DNA of 64,000 nt, taken from Incurvaria masculella (Eukaryota; Arthropoda; Insecta; Lepidoptera; Incurvariidae). The position numbers were made by a program, and so were the translations under genes. The DNA lies in NCBI GenBank assembly GCA_946894095.1, contig OX335650.1, positions 5,208,001-5,272,000 of the forward strand. The letters are read 5' to 3'. The notes under the pieces were generated by a model. It was not told the DNA's origin and searched no databases. It worked only from the letters and a program-made list of their open reading frames with translations. Of this stretch, positions 51,289 through 60,896 are shown one piece after another. Within the stretch, counting starts at the first letter, position 1. Each line of letters opens with the position of its first letter.

Positions 51289-52598
51289 GAATGGCGAACA
51301 AAGGCTGAGGCGCGTTAAAAAAATCCTCAAAAGCAATTTCCGGTTGCCAAGTGACCAAACACAAGTGAAACTTTTATTGGGAATAGACAAATTTCTTACG
51401 CTCCGAATACGTTAATCGCTCCCAACGCTCCGGAGGAAGATTAATGACTTTTCCATCGACTCCACTCGCTGCTAGTCCGAATCTCAATCGGAAGCTAACA
51501 AACGGTTCGATATGGTAATAACGACTTTTTCTCCTTTTTATGTTGCCAAATTGAATCGCAAAAAAGTGCGTTCCATTTTCAAAAGATTGGCCGTTGTCCG
51601 CCCCGCGTCCGGTCGGACCGCGCGCTCGACGTTCGATTGCGCTCGCAGCTGGATCTGTCGGCGCCATTCAATCGACGGCCATTTTTATTATTTGCTAATC
51701 CGATACATTTTTTACTCGTCGCATATTGTACTTCAGTTTTTACGTCTATGCAATATGTACCTGCAACGGACCGTAAGAGACGTCTGCTACGTTGACAGAA
51801 TCTTGAGTGTCCAATAATTTTAGAGCTGCATCTGGTGGCTATATTGTAAAAAAAACAGAATTAGAGCGGCAATAAAGTGAGGTTCTGTAAAATAGTAAAC
51901 GATACTTAAGTATGTAGCAGTTTGAGACATTATATTTCATCAGTAAAATGAGTTCTAAAAATTTTTTCGTTGATAAAATACACATTTATATTTTTTAGTT
52001 TGCACTCGACTTTCTCGAAAATATAATATTCATAAGGGACAGCTACAAATAACGAGAATTCCATTAAGCGATACTTGTAAGAACCCTTCTTTGTAAGGTC
52101 AGTGTGACTTTTTTTCGATTACCGGTGAGAATCAAAAATGTCGCGGCCGGTCGTGGCGCCCCCGTACCGATATGACCGTGGAGTAGCGAACACTAACGGG
52201 CTAGAATACATGAAGACGTTAGCAATTGATTCACTTGAAATCATTATATAATATTCAATATACATAATATTTAATTGAATTCACTATATTGATGCATCAG
52301 CCATAGAGGATAACGGCTTTTAACATACTTCATCGTATGTTTGGTTTGTGGTCATACAATCGATTGGCATAGTGACTGTTAGTTAAAACGGAAATAAAAG
52401 AGTCCAACTCGCTTTTTCATTTGTGTTAAGCAAGATGCATATTTTGACATTTCGTTTATTTGCGAAAGTAATAGCTATTAGTTAGTTAATTCTTCACTAC
52501 ATACGATACAATTTAAGCCCTTTGCCGTCCACTGCTAAATGCGCCCCATTTAACTCTATTTATTATTGCCCTACTCAATCAGTTACCGCCAGCAGCAT
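51289..52598. other. No gene recognised
   Basis: The region 51400-51720 is balanced in composition, with frames open on both strands (51374-51667 minus, 51512-51817 plus), but neither shows a domain. The remainder is AT-rich. Confidence 0.35.
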
Positions 52599-53132
52599 TT
52601 AAGGTGGAACTCCGCATACAAACGTGGAATTAAGATCATGCGCATATTTCTTGTCAGAGATCCAATATTATACTCAAAACAGCTTTATTTGATCAAACTA
52701 GATGTCTGATGACCATTGGCATTGTAAAATAGTGTTTGGTTTCTAAGTTATAAAGTCCGAAAGTTCGAATTTTTTCGCGAGTTGTATGGCATAATTTTGG
52801 AGGTGGATTACTCAACGATAAAATAAAAATATTTTAAAAAGATTCGTCATCAGACCTAGCTTGTTTCATGAAGATTTATAATTAATTTGATTATTGTTTG
52901 ATTTTTTACTACAGCGGTCGTGATTTACTTTTACCTTAAAGTCGTTTTGTAATTGATTTTTTTGTAAATCTTACCAAATCAAACACTATGCGCATTATTT
53001 GCTTTGTGGACATGTTGCATCCTCCTCACCACGGAGCCTGTCTTTTTCTTTGAAGCAAAAAAGGTTCCAGAGCGCAATAGTACGGTTTTCTCCCGGGCCC
53101 GCGAATGAGTTAGTTCCGCCGGGAATGGCCAC
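52599..53132 (-). mobile_element. TTAAGGTGGCCCA-ended element, second copy, inverted
   Basis: It starts TTAAGGTGGAACTCCGC and then matches the complement of 47629-48178 throughout: CATATTTCTTGTCAGAGATC, AACTAGATGTCTGATGACCA, GGAGGTGGATTACTCAACG, TTTGTGGACATGTTGCATCC and AGAGCGCAATAGTACGGTT. It ends near GCCGGGAATGGCCAC. The far TTAA is lost. Divergence between the copies is about 15-20% by eye. Confidence 0.75.
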
Positions 53133-53789
53133 GATAACTGGGAATCCCGCCCCGGGTGGACCCCGAGCCGAGCCAGTCAGCTCACTTATGCCCCAACGCC
53201 GGCTGGTCAGTGTCACCTCCATGGCCACCTTCGGCCCGCGTCTCCGCGGCTAGGCGGGTGCGGGGCGCGGGCGGCGGCGTGCGGGTGGCAGCCGCGGACC
53301 CGCGCAGCGGGGGTCAGATTGCTCGCCTCCCACACCGACGGTACCCAAATGTCGCGAACTGTGCCGAATACACGCCGGCACACTCTTCATACGTTTTACA
53401 TTATCGCGACCTGGGTACAGTCACAGATTTTTAGGTCGTTACAACGGAAATAGAAATCTGAGATCCCTTTCTATGAAGAATTCATTCTCTTTCGAGTGTA
53501 ACGACATGAAATAATAGCCTTAGGACATTGTTTCTTTATGGTTGTTCAGTCCAGTAAGTTGTTGATTAATGTATTAAGTTTTTCAATTTAAATTTTCGTT
53601 TTAAAATTTTATAAAAAATATAATGTAATTTCCAAAAAAGTTATTAAATGAAATATAAACACGACTGCCGCGACAAAAAGTCAACTAAATGATATGATGA
53701 AAGTTTTTGAAGTCTGGAACGGGAAGAATGAAACTGAAATGCATTCATAACTTTTTGCAAGATTTTTTTTAATTTTTAGGTAGGTTCTT
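53133..53789. other. GC-rich island (to about 53340) then AT-rich DNA
   Basis: GGTGCGGGGCGCGGGCGGCG and CAGCCGCGGACCCGCGCAGC words. The two plus-strand frames through the island are composition-driven. No promoter element or exon was recognised. Confidence 0.35.
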
Positions 53790-54027
53790 CTGTAGGTTCT
53801 TTTCATTACTTGCTATGGTGATAGGTTTTTTCCCGACCGGGTTGGTACCATCGCATTCAAGGAACGATAGTCGAAACGGCAATGAAAATTTACGGTGTTT
53901 TTCATCCAGTTAAATGTAGCTGAGCAATATAAGGAAGGTCCTGCCATGGCACCAAGTTCCCATGTGGTGTGAAGGGATGGCCGATTGGATTGGTATTAGA
54001 TACCCATGCCCAGTTATATAAAAAATA
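53790..54027 (+). mobile_element. S1-5S SINE, headless
   Basis: It starts near CTGTAGGTTC, continues CCGACCGGGTTGGTACCATC, CAATATAAGGAAGGTCC and CAAGTTCCCATGTGGTGTG, and ends GCCCAGTTATATAAAAA. The body is complete from the head junction on. Confidence 0.8.
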
Positions 54028-54847
54028 CGAATGTGAAACAACATTTCCAATTTCGAATTCTTATTTGACCTAACAACAATAAAATCCAACAAAAAATTAC
54101 TGCATGCCCTTCTTAAAATTTCAATGTAAATGCAAACGCAAGCGTGGGGTCCACGTTGCATGACCGTTGAACATTTTTAATGTCACAAAGGGATTTTTAC
54201 GCTCATCTCAATATTTTTTTGCAACGTTAGTGACCCTTCACGTGGGGTAATCCGACGGAATGGGCTCGCCACCTGGACATTTTTTGTCACGTGTACTGCC
54301 CGTGCGCGGGGTCCGTAGTGTCTGAAGACCTCCAACCTAGGGTCGCGGCCAACGGAAACTGGCAGCGTTGGAATTTCGTTTTTTATTAGGAGATGGAGAA
54401 ATCTTTTCCTTGCAAAATGCGTGGCTTTTGACAAGATTATTGTTGTGTTACAAGCGTAAAGTGTGCCGATGCAGATGATGTATGTTGATCATTGCTAGCT
54501 AAGAATTTCGTGGGGCTATTCTTACTATTGTAAGCTATTATGGTTTATAATGATTTTCTTTCTTCTGCAGCCAATTATCCAACTAAATTCATTAATTCAA
54601 CAAATTTTACCTATTTACACTTTTGGTGTACGTTACTACATCAAATGGTTAATTAGGAAACTTAAAGCCATTAGGTTCAATAAACCACAACGATTAACTA
54701 AAAGTCTGAACATCGCTTAGCCCCTCGGTGAAAAGTTATAGACGCCATTTACAAATTCGACGACATAAATAAATCTTGCAAGCTTCCAGTCTTAACCCCA
54801 CATTTAAATTTACAGAGCATAGAAACAGGATACATAACAAGGAACAA
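54028..54847. other. No gene seen
   Basis: The minus-strand frame 54183-54434 shows no motif. No repeat match. Confidence 0.4.
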
Positions 54848-55058
54848 TAGGCCTATTCCTAGAAATTCCGTAATCAGGAATCCTGATTTTATAGCGGTTT
54901 TCAAAGAGATTTTCTTGACGAAAAGGTTCCGGAGCTAGCATTTTAATTTAACCAAGCTTTTCCGTCGAAAACATAGCTTTGAAGACTGCTATAAAAGCGG
55001 TTTTCCAGACTCAGGATTTCTGATTCCCGAATATATAATTCCAGGAATACGCCTGCAG
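54848..55058. mobile_element. CTGCAGGCC-ended MITE, copy 3
   Basis: TAGGCCTATTCCTAGAAATT at the left and AATTCCAGGAATACGCCTGC at the right. Interior words AAAGAGATTTTCTTGACG, GGTTCCGGAGC and AAAAGCGGTTTTCCAGACTC match copies 1 and 2. Confidence 0.8.
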
Positions 55059-55420
55059 ACGCTAAACGCTAAAAAGTTTAGCGGGATAGGCGGCGGCGCG
55101 GCAATGCGACTGACAAATTGCGCGCCGCCGCCGCCGGCGTCAGCGTATCGTCACAATGGGCGCGTGGTGCGAGCGTGCCGCACTAAAGATGCACTCATTT
55201 TTTAAAGAACTGAACATAAAAAAGAGGACAAAGCGCGATAAAAAGACGTATTGTGACTATCTGAACATCTTCACGCGACGGAATGTTTTAAAACATCGCG
55301 CGGTCGATATCTATTTGTGTGGGGTGGCTGCGTTGTGATCTGCGGTGGGGTGTCGTGTCTAGTATACATAAACTGCAACAAATACATTTTTGAATGAAAT
55401 ATGTTTGCATGAGGACACCA
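55059..55420. other. GC-rich inverted words; no gene
   Basis: At 55090-55145 CGGCGGCGCGGCAATGCG and AAATTGCGCGCCGCCGCC form an imperfect hairpin. The frame 55156-55338 is lysine-rich and without motif. Confidence 0.35.
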
Positions 55421-55891
55421 TTAAGGGCCTGGTACTAGCCAAATCGCAAAGTTAGACGAGGCACCCCAAGTTAACTCTGACGATTATAAGTGTCATTCTT
55501 ACAATATATGATTCCTTGTCTAGGAATCGAATTATTTTCGTTAATGTATGTTTCCTTTTTCTATACAAAATACATTGCGGAAACGGTGTCCATTTCCGAA
55601 CTTTTTTGACTAAATGTAGAAATCTAAAAGCAAATGGAATTTTTTGTTTATGCATATATGCTGTTTTTGCTTATATCTAGAAATCGAATTACTTTCAGAT
55701 TTCTAATGAGAAAAATCAACTTTTTTATTTTTATTATTATTTAAATAAATGATGGAATAAAAACATATTAACAATCCATTATCAGTCTGGAGTTCTATTT
55801 GGATTTGCTGAAGCGTTTCACTACATATTATTACATTTGTTAAAAAGTGCATTTGTATGGCGTGAGTAGTTGGCTAGTCCTAGCGCCTTAA
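55421..55891. mobile_element. TTAAGG-ended MITE of about 470 bp
   Basis: The left end TTAAGGGCCTGGTACTAGCC and the inverse of the right end, TTAAGGCGCTAGGACTAGCC, are terminal inverted repeats of about 22 bp with four differences. TTAA is at both edges. The AT-rich interior has two TCTAGAAATC or TCTAGGAATC words and no ORF. No second copy is in the window. Confidence 0.65.
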
Positions 55892-57001
55892 AACGAACGC
55901 CCGGTAGTGTTTAGATACATGAGAACAATTAAAAAAGGTCGCAGAAAGTCCGATAGTTCAATAGGGGAGTAGGTCGATAGAACAATGTGAAAATGTTTTC
56001 AATGTTTTATGTTGGATCCGATTACTTACTCGATTTATTAAGGTTTTTTTTGGATCAATAATTTACATAATATTATTTATTGTGCTTTGTAAAAGTGAAT
56101 TCATGTGGCCAGCTTCATAAATCTACGAACTAATGGAGGCTATATTTTCTACATCGTCATAAGATTGCATAACTACGTTGTTTCATGTTCTTATATTATT
56201 CCACAAAACTACACACTTTTGCCACATCGAAAATGCAATTTAATACTATCTTCAAACAAGAAAGCTATCTCGTTTATTGACACGGCAAACGTGTGCTTAG
56301 GAAAAGCGGAAAAAAAAGGTTATCTTAGAATTTGTGCAAAACTCTGCATTCGTCCCAATCGCAGGACAAAGCTTGTCAGTTTTTTGACAAGTCGGACGTT
56401 GGTATCCCCGTGCGTCGGACATAAAGGTGCCTACACACGATTGATTTGAAAGACGTTTGTGTGACAATAGAGGAAGGAGTGATCGGCTGTGTCGGTCGGG
56501 AGCGCACAATGCCGCCCGACATGTGTCCACTGCGTCTTCCAAATTTGAATTGCGAGAGGATTAATTTTATATGGTAATAATAAGGCGGATCAATCAATAG
56601 TAACGGTCGATTTTTTCGCGCGCGAAGATGGCGCGTCTTATGTTTCTAGAAAGTTTGACTCTTATGTCATACTTACACAGTCTATCAACTCAGAGGACTC
56701 TTTAGATATTCGTTGAATCGAGTGGCCAAGAAATGATTTTCCTTACACCATTGTTTCCCAGATAACATAGCTCTTGTCAGTCTTGATCTCACTCAGTCGA
56801 GATAGGTGTCATGGTAGAGTTATCATTAATTAATAATAAGGGGGAATTCGTTGATTAGATAAGTGGATCCGTTATTCTGGTTACAATTTCATGCCAGAGA
56901 TAATCACGAATAAGCACCCGAATTTCATATTTAAGACAAAAGGGTTTTGGAACTGTTAATACAATAACGTGTACCGCATCTGTGAATCTTAGTTTAAAAA
57001 A
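55892..57001. other. No gene recognised
   Basis: At 56423 AAAGGTGCCTACACACGATT is a word I associate with moth MITE ends, but its partner was not found. The frame 56105-56449 has no motif. Confidence 0.35.
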
Positions 57002-57561
57002 GGGCTCGTAGTCTAGGGATAATGTATTGTAGTTTTATGCATCGAAGACCACTAGTTCGATTCCGTAGATGTGCATTCTTTCAGTTTTTAACGGTGATTT
57101 AAAATGTATTTTAATTTACTTGATTTTCAGGGTGCGTGTGAAACTCCTCTTATTACTAGCCCGTTCAATGTAGCCGCACTCAAATAGGTCAGGGTATAGC
57201 ACCTATTTTCTTTCCCTGTTACTAATAAACCCAGTACATCCTCGGAATAGTCATACCTTGTTTTTTTTTTACCTTTCTATGGAATTTGAAACTGCGTGTC
57301 AATGCGAAAGACAAAACATAGTATAACTATTCCGAGTTTTATTTGGGTTTATCAGTAAAGTCCGTTATGAATGCAGGATGATGGGATATCCTTAGGGTAG
57401 GCAGATGTGGTATTACAGCCATCCATGTGAGCTGTGACGATAGCTATATAAAATCGTTACATATACGATTTCTAGGCATGGCACCTAATTCCTACGGGAA
57501 TGTGCTGTGCTGGGCTAACATCATGGTGCGGTATTAGCCATCCATGTCCAGTTACATAAAA
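57002..57561 (+). mobile_element. S1-t SINE interrupted by a MITE
   Basis: The head GGGCTCGTAGTCTAGGGATA (A box) and GACCACTAGTTCGATTCCGT (B box) is well kept. Part of the body was lost. AGCCCGTTCAATGTAGCCGC and AGGGTATAGCACCTATTTTC precede the MITE at 57216. After it, a second partial 3' end reads CTAATTCCTACGGGAATGTG and GCCATCCATGTCCAGTTACA. A GTATTACAGCCATCCATGTG word at 57409 suggests that two SINE tails are nested here. Confidence 0.75.
57216..57360. mobile_element. CTGTTACTAATAAACCCA MITE, copy 2, inside a SINE
   Basis: CTGTTACTAATAAACCCAG at the left is answered by TTTGGGTTTATCAGTAAAG at the right, and CTCGGAATAGTCATAC by AGTATAACTATTCCGAG. It is about 145 bp and non-coding, related to 27073-27180. 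Confidence 0.75.
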
Positions 57562-58934
57562 TGTTGTTTCTTATCCGGTGTATGGTGCGTATGTATGGGT
57601 TAAGTGATCACCCTAATGGGAACGTCGCGTCGTCGTCCAGAGGACGAACCGGGCGGCCGGCGGACAGCGGTGTAGTTTCCAACTACAATACATCTCGCAG
57701 AAAGAAAGGGAATTATTTATCGTCCCGGAAGGGGAGAGTCCGCGCCATGACGCAAACATTTCCAAAGTGCAAACAGCGTCCGAACTACGCTATCGGGGCA
57801 CGCCAAAATGTATTTTATTATAACATTAGTAGAGCTTAAATTCTATAGGGGTCGGGAATGTGCGATAAGTTTCACTAAGATAGCACGCGGGGTCCAGTCG
57901 AGTATTGTCCGTTGCAGAATCAAAAGTTGAAACGGCCACGACGCGAACAAAGGGAGATGAGTCGATACTGGATGAATATTTCAATGTGAATCCTTTGAAA
58001 GCGTTAGTTTATGTTTTATTCTCGTGCAACTGCCGAATACATTTACCATCGCTAAGGAATCTGGGGACCGAAATAAATCCCACCTTCAAGAATGACTTCT
58101 CACCTGAAAGTATTTTTAGATTCCTAATTCAAAAATATAAACGACGGAAACAAAAGAAGTTCTGTTGCAAATTCTGGGGAGCGGTATTCCTAAATGACGG
58201 ATAACGGTAGAAAACCGAAATCATAAAAACGTTAACAAGCTTTAATAATAGATCGCACTTAATAAGCGAGAACTGCAACTACGACATACGGACATGAGAA
58301 CAATTTCCTTCGGATCGACTCACGTCACAAAACAAGTTTGCAATCAATCAGGAGATTGTTACCAAACGTTATTGATTCCTGATCAACTGTCCATTGTGCC
58401 CGCTTTGATTCCACTTCCGAAATAATAGAGCGAAACCAGATTTTGTGCAAAATTTACCCCAAATTTACATTAAAATTGAATCGACACAAACAAAAAAAAA
58501 ACAGGCTGAAATACGAGCCCATTGTTGGGGTGCGCAATTCGTAACGGGCAAGCGAGTATTCATAATGAACGGAATATTCTGAATTTTGCAATTTTTACCG
58601 GAATTAGCGAGCCCAGCGGAACATCTGTCGCTGAGCGTGTGAACGAATATGCTATGTGAGCACTCGTGCTTAGTACTGGTAAAGGGTATATTCAATAACT
58701 GGTTGCATATTCAAGGTGAATTGTGTTTCTTGATCTCAGAAGTTAGTGAAATCAAAGCGATTAAGATAATATTTGGGTAAAAACCTCGAAATTAAACTAG
58801 GAATCGATATACAGGATGTTGCAATAGCCCACGTTTCGGCATCGTAATCCTCTTAGACAAAACAGTAAATATATGTATAAACCATCTAGTTACCGAGATA
58901 TACATTTTTTTAATGTATGTTTTCGTCTAGTATA
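57562..58934. other. No gene recognised
   Basis: A GC-rich patch lies at 57620-57680. The frames at 57561-57839, 57905-58204 and 58465-58695 show no domain. Confidence 0.35.
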
Positions 58935-59065
58935 ATTTGAGGCACTGCTGTAACTGTGCATAATGAAGGTCTTGGCATGGAACCTAGATCCCAGTGGCGT
59001 GTCAGGTTAATGTCCTGACGTAGGTGTCATAGTAGCAATTATTGTCCAATTATATACAACGTTTT
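58935..59065 (+). mobile_element. S1-5S SINE 3' fragment
   Basis: GCACTGCTGTAACTGTGCAT, AATGAAGGTCTTGGCATGGA, CCTAGATCCCAGTGGCGTG and ATTGTCCAATTATATACAA. Confidence 0.6.
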
Positions 59066-59389
59066 CACGTTCTTAAGGAACATACGATTATGTTTACACT
59101 AAATTAATTAATTACTTTGTAGGGAAAGTCTGACTTTTTATTTAGAGGATATTCAGAAAAAATATATTAAATTTTTTTATATTAAAATTTTAAATTGTAT
59201 GGACTGTTAGTTGCAACATCCTGTTTACTAAAAAAAACCATAAAATGGCCTCTTTTTAAAAGTCATGAGATGTAAATTACGAAAATAAATAAAATTACAT
59301 TAAAAAGGAAGATATTGGACAAAAGGTATTTATAATATACAATACTATTTTTATTAAAGGTACAGTTAAGGCTCCCATGGAAGCTTTCA
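59066..59389. other. AT-rich, no gene seen
   Basis: No ORF or repeat match. Confidence 0.4.
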
Positions 59390-59495
59390 TGCGTCATAAA
59401 GGGAAGGTACTGGCCATCCCGGCATGGCACGATGAGGTGTTTTGGGCTAAATGTCATGATGGTAGGTGTTGTATTAGCTATCCTTGTCCAGTTAT
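59390..59495 (+). mobile_element. S1 SINE 3' fragment
   Basis: GCGTCATAAAGGGAAGGTAC, CGGCATGGCACGATGAGG, GGTGTTGTATTAGCTATCC and TTGTCCAGTTATAAAAA. Its A-rich end is fused to the next repeat, which starts CCGGCCAAGTGCG. Confidence 0.65.
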
Positions 59496-59679
59496 AAAAA
59501 CCGGCCAAGTGCGAGTCGGACTCGCACACGAAGGGTTCCGTACCATCGTACAAGATTTAACACAAAAAAATAACGTGTTTTGTATGGGAGCCCCCTTTAT
59601 TTTTTATTATTTTTTTATTTTACCTAGTTATTGTTATAGCGGCAAAATAAATACACATTCTGTGAAAATTTCATTTTAC
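59496..59679 (+). repeat. GTGCGAGTCGGACTCGCAC repeat, 3'-truncated
   Basis: The first 180 bp are the best preserved of all copies: GTGCGAGTCGGACTCGCACA, AAGGGTTCCGTACCATCGTA, TATGGGAGCCCCCTTTATTT and GTTATAGCGGCAAAATAAAT. It stops before the TTACGGTTCATGAG block, so the GGAC run and the right end are absent. Confidence 0.75.
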
Positions 59680-60522
59680 GAGTATTGAGAAGTATCCGGA
59701 TTATTTTGAGAGTGTGAGTTCAGATCACAATTACAACTCTAGCAGTCGTATTCAAAATGAACCTGTCAGAACTTACTACGGGATTAGCACCGGACTAACC
59801 GTAAAATAGCCGATTAAGTCCGACTTTAATACGCGTACTAAAGTTAGTCCGCCAACTCTGAATAAGGCTTTACGTAATCAATTTAGCTATGGGTACTTTT
59901 TAGGAAACGCTATTTTATACGACGACAAGATATAAAATCATAATCCAAACGAGTTTGAACAGTTAAAGATGAAAACATTTCTATTAAAACTGTATGGTTT
60001 CAATTATCATGCGTTGAATTCCATCGGTAGGTATCTATCAACTAAAACGTGTGGGGATGATTTTTTTTGTCACGGATATTCATGAAATTTTAAGAATTAA
60101 CAAGCAGCTAATTCGAGTCGAGTCCTACATTGGCAATAGTACCTACATCTTTTAACATTTATCTCTGTTTTATTTCGCATCCATTTGAACTTGTATCAAA
60201 CTGTGCTTGACACCAAATTGTATTCAGAAGGTCAGCGTTAATCTTTGCAACTACAAGAAGCCATCACGCAGAACACTGAACCAGGTAAACTACATTGTTT
60301 GTGCAAAAAAAGGGTTTGTCGGAGAAAGTATTTTTTCCGGCGAATCCAGCGGCGGCACACTTTGTGCCGATTGTTATCTATTAAGAGTAGGGTTTTTGGT
60401 TGGCATTGGAAACAATTGAAACTAGGACATTAATTTATTGTTTTAGTTTATGTTTGAGCAATAAAATAATGGCTGGACACTCGTCGGCGCTCTTTGCCAG
60501 AATCACAGAACTTTTCCTACCA
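59680..60522. other. No gene seen
   Basis: AT-rich. The two overlapping frames at 60207-60433 (plus) have no domain. Confidence 0.4.
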
Positions 60523-60896
60523 CACTGAGAAAAAAATATTGTTGGCCCAACAAAGAAACTTTAACCCTGGAGAGCCGTCATAGTGAATTGGTTGCAACGA
60601 CAACCTTTATTTTGTCGACCATATATACAATCTAACAAAGTAATTCTAGGAATACATACTAGACATTGTTGCGCTCGCAACTTCCACTTTGTTACACTGA
60701 CAAACAGTGACCAAAGTTGTTACAGTAACAAATACGACTTTGTTTCAATGACAAAAAGCAATTGACAAAATAAAAGCTGTCCTGAGAAATAAGCTCGATT
60801 CGTATCAACGATAGTAACAACTTATTTTGATGCTTCAACAATTTTTTTCTGACAACGTGATTTTTGTCACTTTTTCAGCATACTTTTTTCTCAGTG
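60523..60896. mobile_element. CACTGAGAAAAAA-ended MITE
   Basis: CACTGAGAAAAAA at 60523 and TTTTTTCTCAGTG at 60884-60896 form the ends. Inside, short words such as TTGTTACACTGACAAAC, TTGTTACAGTAACAAA and TTTGTTTCAATGACAAA recur, giving a quasi-repetitive interior. No ORF with motif. The CACTG start is reminiscent of CACTA/Chapaev-type ends, an inference only. Confidence 0.65.
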
